Assembly: GCA_027887045.1 (NCBI GenBank)
Contig: JAPCJH010000001.1
Location: 310,001-374,000 of the forward strand
Origin: Nitrososphaerota archaeon
Lineage (GTDB): Archaea; Thermoproteota; Nitrososphaeria; Nitrososphaerales; Gagatemarchaeaceae
DNA: 64,000 bases
Direction of reading: 5' to 3'
Part shown: positions 26,256-34,862 of the stretch, in pieces
Numbering within the stretch: the stretch's first letter is position 1
Layout of the letters: each line of letters begins with the position of its first letter
Notes under the pieces: model-generated
What the model saw: only the letters and a program-made list of their open reading frames with translations
Told to the model about the DNA's origin: nothing
Databases searched by the model: none
Position numbers and translations under genes: made by a program

Positions 26256-26621
26256 TTGCTCCGGGATAAGGAATCTGTAATCAAAAGACTAGGTACAGAA
26301 ATAGAGCTCGAAAGGGAAGAAGCTGAGCTTTACCTGAAGATCCTCAAGGATGGGAGCATCCCAAGGTCAAAGAAGAATCGCTCTGTCGAAGTCCTTCTCG
26401 ACAGGGGGATGGTGATACTCTCGGGGGACAACGAGCAGTATATCCCGGTTCATCCTAGACTGGCCGTGGCGAATCACTTCAGAGCATACAGGGAGCGTGT
26501 GGTACACGGCCTGAACGAAAGGAGGATGCGCGTGGACAAGCTTATCATAGAACTCATCCCGGTTTACGAGGCCACAATGGAGAAAAGGCTCTCAGGAAGG
26601 GGGGCGGGTGCCAAGACTTGA
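26256..26621 (+). CDS. Short TrmB-like winged-helix protein
   Basis: 121 residues. The opening EIELEREEAELYLKILKDGSI and VEVLLDRGMVI match only the helix-turn-helix part of the TrmB/MarR type, with a short C-terminal helix pair and no sensor domain. The TTG start is about 28 nt after a T-rich TATA-like element. Its stop overlaps the next start (TTGA), so it is coupled to the 26618 gene. Confidence 0.6.
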   Translation: MLRDKESVIKRLGTEIELEREEAELYLKILKDGSIPRSKKNRSVEVLLDRGMVILSGDNEQYIPVHPRLAVANHFRAYRERVVHGLNERRMRVDKLIIELIPVYEATMEKRLSGRGAGAKT

Positions 26622-27037
26622 GCCAGCACGAGCATGAAATAGTTTTCATAGGGATGGTCAACGTCAACAGGGACAACTACCTCCAAGGGGTCGTCGATGT
26701 CTGGCGCTGCAGGTCGTGCAAGAAGCTGTTTTGCGACGACAAACGGTACGACGAGCCGCTCAAGGCCAGCGTGGGTTTCGAGACGGTTCCCGAAGACGAA
26801 GATTGGGCCATTTTGACCTGCACAATGCCGAAGGAGGTGTTCATGATGAGCCTCGGGGTCAAACCTGGGAAGACGATTGAGCATACTTGCAAAACTGGCG
26901 AGAAGCACACCTTTGTCGTTGGGAGCGACCTGCAGGTCGATTCATCTGTAAAGCCTCCCATCCATCGAATCTACCTGGTCAAGGACAACATCAACAAGGT
27001 CATCGAGGCGGGAATCTACAAGCTGACGATGAAGTAG
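26618..27037 (+). CDS. Conserved protein with Cys-x2-Cys site
   Basis: 139 residues. VVDVWRCRSCKKLFC gives a C-x2-C-x4-C cluster, probably zinc. A beta-rich half follows with TCTMPKEVFMMSLGVKPGKTI and HRIYLVKDNINKVI. I do not recognise the family. It is translationally coupled to the regulator before it and followed two bases later by a membrane protein, forming a three-gene operon. Confidence 0.6.
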   Translation: MSQHEHEIVFIGMVNVNRDNYLQGVVDVWRCRSCKKLFCDDKRYDEPLKASVGFETVPEDEDWAILTCTMPKEVFMMSLGVKPGKTIEHTCKTGEKHTFVVGSDLQVDSSVKPPIHRIYLVKDNINKVIEAGIYKLTMK

Positions 27038-27039
27038 CC

Positions 27040-27453
27040 TTGAAAATTGCAAATGCCGCTGCGGTGATTGGACTAATCACAGGTCTCTGGACGGCGTGGA
27101 ACAACTGGGTGCTATCCACTTTCCCGCATATCCCTTGCGATAGCAATCTCTGTGCAACTGCTAACCCATTCTATGTTGTAATAACAACATCCCTTCTCGG
27201 CGTTGTCTTGATAATTAGTTCGGTGACTACCTTTGTGGGTCCAAAAGTCGTCTTGTACCTCTCAGCTATTCTGTCAATCCTCATCGCTGTGACATCGGTC
27301 TTAATCTTCGAACTAGGCATTATCAATTCAACTTATTTCTTGGCAACTCTCGCGCTTTCTATCATCTCCGCATTCTCGAGTATCCTTGCCGCGAGGTCTA
27401 AGGTAAGGTTGCCGACGGGGAGCCACCCGATGGACTTGCCTGTCTTCGGCTAG
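27040..27453 (+). CDS. Four-helix membrane protein
   Basis: 137 residues from the TTG at 27040, two bases after the previous stop. Helices: AAAVIGLITGLWTAWNNWVL, FYVVITTSLLGVVLIISSVT, VVLYLSAILSILIAVTSVLI and FLATLALSIISAFSSILAA. Two Cys lie in the first external loop (PCDSNLCA). The frame is open further upstream over the previous gene, but that part is a shadow. Function unknown. Confidence 0.6.
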   Translation: MKIANAAAVIGLITGLWTAWNNWVLSTFPHIPCDSNLCATANPFYVVITTSLLGVVLIISSVTTFVGPKVVLYLSAILSILIAVTSVLIFELGIINSTYFLATLALSIISAFSSILAARSKVRLPTGSHPMDLPVFG

Positions 27454-28028
27454 ATTGTGAACTTGAGGAATCCGCCTTCAGAGACAATCTCTTCGGATCG
27501 CGCACGCAAGGCATGTACGTCGATTCCCTCGTAGATTCGTTCCTTCCACTCGAGTTGCTTCAGCGCTCTTCGGAGCACGCTGAGTGAAACATCCTTCTCC
27601 CCCTTCTGATGGTGGACGAAGGCGGCGCACACAAGTATGATCCCTTGAAGGAGGGACTTTTCCTCCCCGTTAGAGTTCCGCCAAATGGCTTCCAAGTCTT
27701 CGTGTGCCTCCCAATACCTTTCCGCGTTGAAGAATTCGACCGCCTCACCTATGATTGCTTGTTTTGGTTTGAAAGCCGGCGCGACGTTCAGGTCCCGCGT
27801 GAACTCTGTCTTGGATAGAGGTTCCAATGCCGCCATGAAGAGGTCGAACTCGGCCTTGGATTCGAAGAAGACGTCGATCTCTAGAGCCCCATATGAGGTC
27901 CACTTCGGGTTTCTGGCGCTTCCGCCTATGTTCTTGGCGATCTCGCGCACCACTCCAAGGAAAGACCCTTCATCGCCAGGGTTGGAAAGAGCCCTAATCA
28001 GGAACCGCAGGGGCACGCGGGCACTCAT
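27450..28028 (-). CDS. DUF309 domain protein with N-terminal RNA-exosome-like region
   Basis: 192 residues. Residues about 105-170 carry the DUF309 motif FFNAERYWEAHEDLEAIWR followed by LLQGIILVCAAFVHHQKG. The N-terminal 90 residues (RFLIRALSNPGDEGSFLGVV, YGALEIDVFFESKAEFDLFM) look like a separate small alpha/beta domain. DUF309 proteins are helical and of unknown function. The 3' end overlaps the convergent membrane gene by four bases. Confidence 0.78.
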   Translation of the reverse strand: MSARVPLRFLIRALSNPGDEGSFLGVVREIAKNIGGSARNPKWTSYGALEIDVFFESKAEFDLFMAALEPLSKTEFTRDLNVAPAFKPKQAIIGEAVEFFNAERYWEAHEDLEAIWRNSNGEEKSLLQGIILVCAAFVHHQKGEKDVSLSVLRRALKQLEWKERIYEGIDVHALRARSEEIVSEGGFLKFTI

Positions 28029-28415
28029 TGTGAAGAGCGTAATGAACTGTTCTTGCAGCTCGTCGGAATCAATAGTTTTTAGAGGAGGGGAAGAAAACTG
28101 CGGGGGGTGGGTGATGACCGAAATAGCTGAGATGATTCAAATGATTTTGATCTTGAGTAGGAGAACCCACACGAAGCTGAGTTCTCAGATTCGGGCGCAC
28201 CGACGGGGAGAAGGACTGGCCTAAGAATTCCCAACACATCGCGTCGACATTACTTTCACGGAACTCTCACCGGCATAAGACGGAATAATCCTTCAACCTG
28301 AAAAGAGAGCCCCAATCCCAAAGTCAAGTGAAATCGTAAGTCAATTCCCCAGGATGACTCGAACGAGAGTTTACTTTATAACCCATGAGTAGTTCAGGAG
28401 ACAGGTGACTTCGGA
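28029..28415. other. Intergenic, 387 nt
   Basis: No gene supported. It contains the promoter of the DUF309 gene and, at 28372-28379, a TATA-like ctttataa for the 28416 gene. A weak C/D-box-like arrangement near 28111-28165 is not convincing. Confidence 0.35.
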
Positions 28416-28883
28416 TTGGTGGAAATAGACGTCACTTGTGATTTAGAAGGATTCAGAAGGTTTCTGATCAACAGTACATGCCGGAGTTTTGTCCCCGAAT
28501 CGTATTTCCGAGACCCGGAAGTCTTCCCAGAGAAAGAGGAGGAACCGGGGTCCATCTACATCGAGGCCGCGGACAAGGTCACGCTCAAGAAGATTCGGGA
28601 CATCACCTTCATCAACGCGAGAGACATCCTCGGAATAATCTACACCTCGAAGAGCGGAAACACGAAGTTGAGGTGGAGGCAGCTCAGGGGAAGCATAGGG
28701 AGATGCTACGGCGAAGCCTCGACGAACAGTCTGGTCAACCTTTCGATGGCCAGGATCATTTCCCCCGACGATGTAGAGGCAATTATCGCGCAGAGCGCAG
28801 AAGCTCCACCCGCGGAAGAGCAACCTCCCGACACAGGATCAGCCGAGCGAGCCTCCGCAGAGCCGAGCGTCTCACCAGAATAG
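28416..28883 (+). CDS. Conserved protein with disordered C-terminus
   Basis: 155 residues from TTG. The first 120 residues are ordered (VEIDVTCDLEGFRRFLINS, TLKKIRDITFINARDILGI, GRCYGEASTNSLVNLSMA). The last 35 are Pro/Glu/Ala/Ser-rich and probably disordered. No known family recognised. Single gene with its own TATA. Confidence 0.55.
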   Translation: MVEIDVTCDLEGFRRFLINSTCRSFVPESYFRDPEVFPEKEEEPGSIYIEAADKVTLKKIRDITFINARDILGIIYTSKSGNTKLRWRQLRGSIGRCYGEASTNSLVNLSMARIISPDDVEAIIAQSAEAPPAEEQPPDTGSAERASAEPSVSPE

Positions 28884-28960
28884 GCACCTCCAATCCCAGG
28901 GGAGTTTGAGACCAGAAATTGCGAACCCGTTAATAGGGAACAAGGACAAGGTGGTCCAAG

Positions 28961-29296
28961 TTGACGAGGGTCCGAGTACACAGAATTAGTAGCGTGACCG
29001 ATCCGATCACCGGTCTTCCCGCAAAACAGATCGAGCTCGTTGAAGTGAGAGAAAGGGGGAGGATGGACACGATGTCAGGAACTGACGAGGGGAGGGTGAT
29101 TCAGAGCATCATCAACCAGTTCCAGTCGATGGGCGTGATGCCTCAGATCAGAGAACTGGGTTTCTCGAAGGTGACGATGGTTCTGACGGAGACCGAATAC
29201 GACATGTTCGGGATCAGACTTGACGTGAACGAAATCTATGAGCTCGAAATCAAGAACGGTGCGCTCGCGCTCAAGAAGATTACCGAAGGAACGTAA
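28961..29296 (+). CDS. Conserved archaeal protein, unknown
   Basis: 111 residues from TTG, about 26 nt after the TATA-like cgttaatag. It opens RVRVHRISSVTDPITGLPAKQIELVEV (a beta hairpin), has a central helix RVIQSIINQFQSMG and ends in VNEIYELEIKNGALALKK. It looks like a compact conserved fold, but I cannot name the family. Confidence 0.55.
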   Translation: MTRVRVHRISSVTDPITGLPAKQIELVEVRERGRMDTMSGTDEGRVIQSIINQFQSMGVMPQIRELGFSKVTMVLTETEYDMFGIRLDVNEIYELEIKNGALALKKITEGT

Positions 29297-29326
29297 GGTT
29301 AATGCTTACCCACGGCGCAAGACCCC

Positions 29327-29791
29327 TTGGATTTGCAGGTCAAAGTAGGCGATAGAGCGCCTGAATTCGCTCTGCGGAACCAAACGGGTCAGCTTGTCTC
29401 CCTGAAGGAGTTTGCGGGGAAGCAGAACGTGGTGTTGTACTTTTACCCGAAGGACTTCACTTTGGGCTGCACCGCTGAGACGAGGAGTTTCAGCACCAAC
29501 TATGACGAATTTCAAAAGATGGGAGCAGTAGTGCTCGGAGTCAGCTCCGACTCGGTCGAATCACATAGAGATTTCGGTTCGGAGTGCAGCGTCTCCTTCC
29601 CCTTGCTGAGCGATGAGCGAGGACAGATTAGGCGACTCTATGGTGTGGGCGCGACGCTTGGGCTCCTCCCCAGCCGTGTGACCTTCATCATCGACAAACA
29701 GGGACTGATCAGACACATTTTCTCCTCCCAGCTCAATCCGAAGAAGCACATCAAAGACGCCATCGAGGCTCTCCGACAGATTTCCAACTAG
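29327..29791 (+). CDS. bcp: Peroxiredoxin of the BCP type
   Basis: 154 residues. VGDRAPEFALRNQTGQLVSL opens the thioredoxin fold. The active site is YFYPKDFTLGCTAET with the peroxidatic Cys; no second Cys lies five residues later, so it is a 1-Cys or atypical form. A later Cys (SECSVSFPLL) may be the resolving one. It reduces peroxides in the cytoplasm. The TTG start is about 26 nt from ggttaatgc, so leaderless. Confidence 0.9.
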   Translation: MDLQVKVGDRAPEFALRNQTGQLVSLKEFAGKQNVVLYFYPKDFTLGCTAETRSFSTNYDEFQKMGAVVLGVSSDSVESHRDFGSECSVSFPLLSDERGQIRRLYGVGATLGLLPSRVTFIIDKQGLIRHIFSSQLNPKKHIKDAIEALRQISN

Positions 29792-29916
29792 ACCAGCTGC
29801 TCGCTTGCTGGCCGAGTCCCGATTTTCAATCATGATTAATTGAACAATTCTAGAGCAGATAATCGAGAATCTTTGATACGTTCTCCTAGTAATCATTTCG
29901 AGGGCACTTACCCTCA

Positions 29917-30096
29917 TTGCTGAAAGTCACGGAGCTGTCAATCGTCCTCAAACGCATAGGGCTAGCGTCGTACGCCAATGAAAGAGACGGGATAACTTTC
30001 AGGAGGTTCGTGCTCTTCCAGCTGAACGAGAAGGTGGCTACCGACAGACTTCTCGTTACCGATGAAGCGGTAAGAGTTCTTAACAAAAGGGAATAG
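29917..30096 (+). CDS. Small basic protein (59 aa)
   Basis: A 60-codon TTG-TAG frame translating as MLKVTELSIVLKRIGLASYA and continuing to DRLLVTDEAVRVLNKRE. Composition is protein-like (alternating hydrophobic and charged residues, no Ser/Arg shadow bias). No family recognised. It is just below the usual length cut-off. Confidence 0.45.
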   Translation: MLKVTELSIVLKRIGLASYANERDGITFRRFVLFQLNEKVATDRLLVTDEAVRVLNKRE

Positions 30097-30159
30097 GCAC
30101 CTCAAGTTATGGAGGGGTTGCCGACGGTTGTCTGCGAGTAGAGCGCTGGTGTCTCCAGG

Positions 30160-30759
30160 CTGAAGATTGTTGGACTCGGCGATTCGACCACCGCGGGCAC
30201 GCCTGGCTTTCTCTCTCCCATTGAGCGGCCGCCGAATGGAGAAGGGAACGAGGAAAGTCAATACAGTTACTGGATAATGATGGAGCATCCGGGATGGGTG
30301 GTCCTGAATCGCGGTGTGAACGGGCAGAGGTCTGATGAAATTCTGAGGCGCTTTCAGAGGGATGTCTTGGGTGAGTCCCCAGGATATGTCATAATCCTGG
30401 GAGGAGTTAACGACATCTATCAGGGGAGGGACGTGGAGTCCATTCGAGGGAACTTGGAGGGGATGTACAAGATGGCCGTAGAATCGAAAATCTTGCCCGT
30501 CTCATGCACGGTACTCCCTTACAACACAATGACTTCAAAGGCCGCAAACAACAGGCGAATCCTCAACACCTGGATCAGGGACCATGCGGACAAGAACGGG
30601 CTCCCTTTCTGCGACACCAGCGAGGCCGTGGCCTCTGCCCAGAATCCCGATAGACTGGAAGGGACCCCAGATGGTCTGCATCCTGACGTCCGGGGATACA
30701 AGAAGATGGGAGAAGCTCTTGCCAGCGTGATTGAAGCTAACAAAGCAGCTATTTCCTGA
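30160..30759 (+). CDS. SGNH/GDSL hydrolase
   Basis: 199 residues if the CTG at 30160 is the start, giving MKIVGLGDSTTAGTPG. This contains block I with the catalytic Ser. Block III is present as VIILGGVNDI, and block V as DGLHPDVRGY with the catalytic Asp and His. The first ATG (30277) would delete block I, and an in-frame TAG lies 18 nt before the CTG, so no standard start can give an active enzyme. It hydrolyses an ester of unknown type; no signal peptide. Confidence 0.85.
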   Translation: MKIVGLGDSTTAGTPGFLSPIERPPNGEGNEESQYSYWIMMEHPGWVVLNRGVNGQRSDEILRRFQRDVLGESPGYVIILGGVNDIYQGRDVESIRGNLEGMYKMAVESKILPVSCTVLPYNTMTSKAANNRRILNTWIRDHADKNGLPFCDTSEAVASAQNPDRLEGTPDGLHPDVRGYKKMGEALASVIEANKAAIS

Positions 30760-30809
30760 TTTGCCGACAAGAATTATAAGTTGCCGAGCGGGGGCGAGGA
30801 AAATCCATC

Positions 30810-30992
30810 ATGGCACAAGAGACCTCGCAGTATCCCCACTGCACTTCGTGCAACCGCCCGATCCTCCCGGGGGACAGGGCGACCAAGTTCATGTGCCCCA
30901 ACTGCCACGAGGTCCTCATCTGGAGAGATTCCAAGTGCAGGAAGTTCTCCAGGAAGTATAAGTGCTCAAACTGCGGGTTCGAAGGTCCGTAG
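30810..30992 (+). CDS. Small archaeal zinc-ribbon protein (HVO_2753-like)
   Basis: 60 residues with four C-x2-C-type knuckles: HCTSCNRP, MCPNCHE, a Cys in DSKCRKF and KCSNCGFEGP. This is a two-zinc-finger protein of the small, widely conserved archaeal family exemplified by HVO_2753. A role in nucleic-acid binding is likely. A TATA-like aattataag lies about 35 nt upstream of the ATG. Confidence 0.82.
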   Translation: MAQETSQYPHCTSCNRPILPGDRATKFMCPNCHEVLIWRDSKCRKFSRKYKCSNCGFEGP

Positions 30993-31090
30993 AGCGGCGC
31001 GTACTGGCTCTCAAGGGCACAGGGGAGATTTCAGGTTCAATCGCTCCACGAGGGAATCCTTATCTTTTCTCGAGTGAAATACCGAGCAGA

Positions 31091-32524
31091 ATGAAACAAT
31101 ACGACCTTATCGTCGTCGGTACTGGTTCAGCGATGAACATAGTTGACCCTATGCTCCGGCAGAACCCGAAGATGAAAATTGCGGTGATAGACAAGGATGA
31201 ACCGGGTGGAATTTGTCTGACCCGGGGATGCATCCCGTCCAAGATTCTTCTCTACCCTGCGGAACTGGTGAGGACGATCGAAAGCGCCAGGGAGCTCGGC
31301 GTTGAAGCAAAAATCACTAGGGTTGATTTCTTGAAAATAATGAACAGAATGAGGACGCTCATCGACCGGGATATTGAGGCAATTCGCGAAGGACTGACCA
31401 ATTCTGAAAGCATAGACTATTTCCACGCACCGGCAGCGTTCGTCGCCCCCTACACGATGAAGGTGGCGGGAGAGACAATCATGTCCAAATTGATCTTCCT
31501 TGCGACGGGGTCGAAGGCTATCATCCCCCCAGTGAAAGGTCTTGAGGAAGTGGGTTATCTGACGAGCGACACGGCGTTCCAGCTCACCGAGCTTCCCGAA
31601 AGTATCGCCATTATTGGGGGCGGGTACATCGCCGCTGAATTCGGGTTCTTCTTCGCGAGCATGGGATCAAATGTAACCATAGTGGGGAGGAATCCGCGGT
31701 TCGTTCCGGAGGAGGAGCCTGAGGTCTCCGAGTTGGCGAGACGGAAACTTGCGGAGCACATCGAGATTCTGACCAACACGGAAGTGAAGGAGGCGAAGAA
31801 AGGACAAAACGGACACAAGATCCTGGTTGCGGAGGATAGAAAGTCGGGGAAAATCAGACGAATTGAGGCGAGCGAAGTCATGGTCGCGGTGGGGAGGGGG
31901 CCCACCAATGAGATTCTCGAAGCAGAGAAAGGGGGAGTGAGGCTGACCGACAAGGGTTGGATTCAAGTCAACGAGTATCTTGAAACAACACAACCGAATG
32001 TCTGGGCGCTCGGAGACGCAGACGGAAAGTACCTTTTCAGACACGTCGCAAACTACGAGTCGGAGATCGTCTACTACAATGCGGTGCTCAGGAGGAAGGT
32101 GAAAGTGGACTATCACGCGATACCCCACGCGATTTTCACGGATCCAGAGATTGCGAGCGTTGGATTACGGGAGGAGGAGGCGGTGAGGAATCTGGGGAGA
32201 GACAACGTCCTCATCGGATTCTACAAGTACGAAGATACAGCCAAAGGGGAGGCGATGAACGTCAAAGACTTCTTCGTCAAGGTCATCGTAGAACAATCGA
32301 GCAAGACGATACTTGGCGCTCACATCATCGGGCCGCAAGCCTCGATCCTAATACAAGAAATCATCAACGTGATGTACACGACGGAACAGACCACGAATGT
32401 CGTTGATTCAGCGATTCACATCCACCCTGCGTTAAGTGAGGTCGTGCAGCGGGCTTTCGGCGTCTTGATGCCCGTCGATCACTACCACAAACACGTCCTC
32501 CAGGAGTCAGGGCTGGCGGCATAG
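31091..32524 (+). CDS. Dihydrolipoamide-dehydrogenase-like flavoprotein disulfide reductase
   Basis: 477 residues from the ATG at 31091. The FAD-binding start LIVVGTGSAMN is followed by the redox disulfide GGICLTRGCIPSK (C-x4-C), the second dinucleotide-binding IAIIGGGYIAAEFG, ALGDADGKYLFRHVA and the dimer-interface active site HIHPALSEVVQRAFG (His-x-His-Pro ... Glu). It belongs to the pyridine-nucleotide disulfide reductase family (lipoamide dehydrogenase or mercuric-reductase-like). No partner 2-oxoacid dehydrogenase genes adjoin it. Additional upstream codons overlap the zinc-ribbon gene and are rejected. Confidence 0.87.
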   Translation: MKQYDLIVVGTGSAMNIVDPMLRQNPKMKIAVIDKDEPGGICLTRGCIPSKILLYPAELVRTIESARELGVEAKITRVDFLKIMNRMRTLIDRDIEAIREGLTNSESIDYFHAPAAFVAPYTMKVAGETIMSKLIFLATGSKAIIPPVKGLEEVGYLTSDTAFQLTELPESIAIIGGGYIAAEFGFFFASMGSNVTIVGRNPRFVPEEEPEVSELARRKLAEHIEILTNTEVKEAKKGQNGHKILVAEDRKSGKIRRIEASEVMVAVGRGPTNEILEAEKGGVRLTDKGWIQVNEYLETTQPNVWALGDADGKYLFRHVANYESEIVYYNAVLRRKVKVDYHAIPHAIFTDPEIASVGLREEEAVRNLGRDNVLIGFYKYEDTAKGEAMNVKDFFVKVIVEQSSKTILGAHIIGPQASILIQEIINVMYTTEQTTNVVDSAIHIHPALSEVVQRAFGVLMPVDHYHKHVLQESGLAA

Positions 32525-32594
32525 ACCTGAAAACCCAAATGAGGGATAGGTTCGGCCGAAGGCGGCAACGGGTGGAACGAGCTATCGCTGTTGC

Positions 32595-32683
32595 GCGGCC
32601 TTGATCCAGCCTGGTTAGGATAGCGGCTTCCCATTCTATAGAGGAGAGAGCCGTTCGCCCGGGTTCGAATCCCGGAGGCCGCA
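32595..32683 (+). tRNA. tRNA-Gly(CCC) with 15-nt intron
   Basis: Acceptor GCGGCCT pairs with AGGCCGC, with discriminator A at 32683. D stem ATCC/GGAT; anticodon stem GCGGC/GCCGT; T arm CCGGG-TTCGAAT-CCCGG. The anticodon loop is interrupted by a 15-nt intron at 32634-32648, after position 37. Central helix TTCC/GGAG with 3-nt bulges CAT and AGA forms a canonical bulge-helix-bulge. Splicing gives loop TTCCCAA and anticodon CCC. No CCA is encoded. A 20-nt copy of the 3' end recurs at 40030. Confidence 0.9.
32664..32683 (+). repeat. Putative attachment core, tRNA side
   Basis: The T-loop-to-acceptor end of tRNA-Gly, 20 nt, is repeated with a single mismatch at 40030-40049. A direct duplication of a tRNA 3' end is the usual scar of integrase-mediated insertion into tRNA genes. 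Confidence 0.6.
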
Positions 32684-32766
32684 CTGATAATAACCCCCAA
32701 ATACTGCTCTGTTAGCAATTCTGAGTCTGATTTGAGCTAATGCAGGTTGTGCTTGATGTGAGAACT

Positions 32767-32785
32767 GAAGGGTTCGAATCCCTTC
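32767..32785 (+). repeat. Orphan tRNA T-arm-like hairpin
   Basis: GAAGGG-TTCGAAT-CCCTTC, a perfect 6-bp stem with the invariant T-loop, lies about 85 nt downstream of tRNA-Gly. No matching acceptor 5' half or anticodon arm can be found in front of it, so it looks like a tRNA fragment, perhaps from an earlier integration event. Confidence 0.45.
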
Positions 32786-32888
32786 CGATTCGGGCGGAAA
32801 TCCCTGCGACCGCGCAAGCTATTCCTAAATCCAACTCGAATCCTCATCGCGGATTCCTTGGCGAGCGCGAAAATGCGTCCCCCAACTA

Positions 32889-34517
32889 CTACCCGAGTTT
32901 CTGTGTTTCGGCTGCCACAGAAGGAGGCGTGGCAATAGGTGATTTCTCCCCGGGCCGTGTCTTGGGAAGACGCCCGCGAAGGAACAGCGCAAAGAAGAAC
33001 GCGACCGCGACCAGCCCCACCATAACTACGAACGTCTGGTCGTAGGCGCTGAGAAGAGAGGTCTTGAGAGTACCGAGGTAGCTCGCACATGTCTGAAGCG
33101 GCGGACTTGAAGACAAGCATGCGGGGTCGGGGAGGGGGTCCAGAGAAGCAAACCTGGTCGTCTGAAATGAGGCAAGAACTGACAGCCCGACAGCGCCTCC
33201 CAGCGATTGAAGGAACTGGATCAACCCGCCCGCCTCCCCTACGTCTTCGGTTCCCACCTCGTTCTGGGCGGCGAGCAGAAAGACCGGGAAGGTCATGCCA
33301 ATGCCGAATCCGAGCGGAATCAACGAGATGATGACCCCTCCGATCGGGATGAAGCCCATCGCGAAGGTCCAAAGCGGGGTCGAAACAGAGAGCTGGGTAA
33401 GGCCGACCATGCCGACAGCGCCGATGAGAAGCCCGACAATCGTGACGATGCGGTAAGGAAGCCTCGTCAGGAGCTGGCCTCCGAGGGCAGCGCCGATTAC
33501 CAGCGGGATGACCAGGAAGTACAGGATGTCCCTCACGGTCTCGGACGTGTTCGTGGCGCTGGACGCCAAGACGACGCCCACCACTAGTGACAGGAAGGTC
33601 GCGACCGGAAAGAAGACCATCCCGATGAAGAAGGTCGACCCGCCTCCTGCGGCAAGCACTCGGTGGCCGAAGAGCCGAAGTGGGACTAGGCCGTTTTCGA
33701 CTCGGAGCTCCCAAATTATGAAGCCGATAATCAGCGCCGTCGCCAGGCCGAACAGACCAATAGCGCGGGTGTCAGTCCAACCCCATCCGGCACCGGATAT
33801 CTGATAGAGAGGAAACATAATCGCGGCCACCCACGCGATGAGGAGAACCGCGCCTACCACGTCAAACCTGCGGATCTTTTCAGGACGGAGGGCTCCTAAG
33901 GTCGCAGCGATGATTGCTATCCCGGCTAGGCCTACCGGGATGTTCACGTAGAAAACCCAGCGCCACGTCGTGTACTCCACGATGGCGCTCCCGATGAGCG
34001 GCCCCGCGACGACTGCGATGCCGAAGACCCCGGAGAGGGCCCCGATCACCCTCGCCCTGGTCTTGGGAGGGAAGACGACAGCGACGATAGCTATCCCGAC
34101 AGGGAAGAAGCCCCCGCTGCCGAACCCCTGGATTGCGCGGAACACGATAAGTTCAGTGATGTTCTGGCTGACCCCTGAGAGCATCGACCCAGCGATGAAG
34201 ATAACGAGACCGCCAAGGAAGACGTTGCGCCGGCTCCATAAGTCAGACAGCTTGGCGAATATTGGGATCGCAGCCGTGGAGGCGATGACATAGGCGCTGA
34301 TTACAAAGGTGCCGCTGTTGGCCGCCCCAAACTGGACTAGAATCGTTGGAAGCGCCGTCAGTGCGACGAAGTTGTCCAGCGCTCCCATCAGCAGCGCTAA
34401 CAAGATTCCGACAGTGATCAAGAGCTCGCGCCTCGCCGACAGAGGTGTGCCTGTGGCTGGAACCCCGGAAGCGTCGGCTGGGAGGCTCATACTAGGGGCT
34501 AGGTGTTTCTCGCTCAA
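32889..34517 (-). CDS. MFS drug exporter, DHA2 (EmrB/QacA) family
   Basis: 542 residues with about 14 hydrophobic helices. The family motif A is IFAKLSDLWSRRNVFLGGLV. Motif C-like GALSGVFGIAVVAGPLIGSAI and the early LLMGALDNFVALTALPTI (motif D1, D-x-x-x-V-x-x-A-L-P-x-I) place it in the 14-TMS DHA2 group. It would export drugs or other amphipathic molecules by proton antiport. It lies just inside the tRNA-flanked segment. Confidence 0.88.
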   Translation of the reverse strand: MSEKHLAPSMSLPADASGVPATGTPLSARRELLITVGILLALLMGALDNFVALTALPTILVQFGAANSGTFVISAYVIASTAAIPIFAKLSDLWSRRNVFLGGLVIFIAGSMLSGVSQNITELIVFRAIQGFGSGGFFPVGIAIVAVVFPPKTRARVIGALSGVFGIAVVAGPLIGSAIVEYTTWRWVFYVNIPVGLAGIAIIAATLGALRPEKIRRFDVVGAVLLIAWVAAIMFPLYQISGAGWGWTDTRAIGLFGLATALIIGFIIWELRVENGLVPLRLFGHRVLAAGGGSTFFIGMVFFPVATFLSLVVGVVLASSATNTSETVRDILYFLVIPLVIGAALGGQLLTRLPYRIVTIVGLLIGAVGMVGLTQLSVSTPLWTFAMGFIPIGGVIISLIPLGFGIGMTFPVFLLAAQNEVGTEDVGEAGGLIQFLQSLGGAVGLSVLASFQTTRFASLDPLPDPACLSSSPPLQTCASYLGTLKTSLLSAYDQTFVVMVGLVAVAFFFALFLRGRLPKTRPGEKSPIATPPSVAAETQKLG

Positions 34518-34862
34518 ATCGCTCTAAGGCTCACTAATCGACCATGGACATGTCAACAACGGAGGCCGGGCTAACCAGCGCGCCTCCGACAATCGACTCG
34601 TTTTGCAACGATGAATTTCGCCTTTTTTGGTAGGTTAATATCTCTTACAGGGTCTTGCAGGGGTGCCAATTGGGTGGAACTGGGGCCCGCGAGAATGAAG
34701 TGGGGTCCAGATGACTACCGCGACCACGCGTTTGGGCAGGCGTCTTGAACTGCGTCTATCTCAGAAATGCCGGCGATTTCAGAAACTGAGTCTCTCCGCT
34801 AACCTTCTGAGCCCTGCGCTTTCTGTCTTGGTTATCTGAAGAGCCACCGTGTGCGCGCTCCC
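34518..34862. other. Intergenic, 345 nt
   Basis: No gene supported. A TATA-like ggttaatatc (about 34632-34641) points on the plus strand, but the only frame it could serve is 14 codons long. Confidence 0.35.

Noticed and set aside
28105..28170. C/D-box sRNA-like order (GTGATGA, CTGA, GATGATT, CTGA)
   Set aside because: The first guide interval is only nine nt, the C' box is poor and the second interval is too long. Probably chance.
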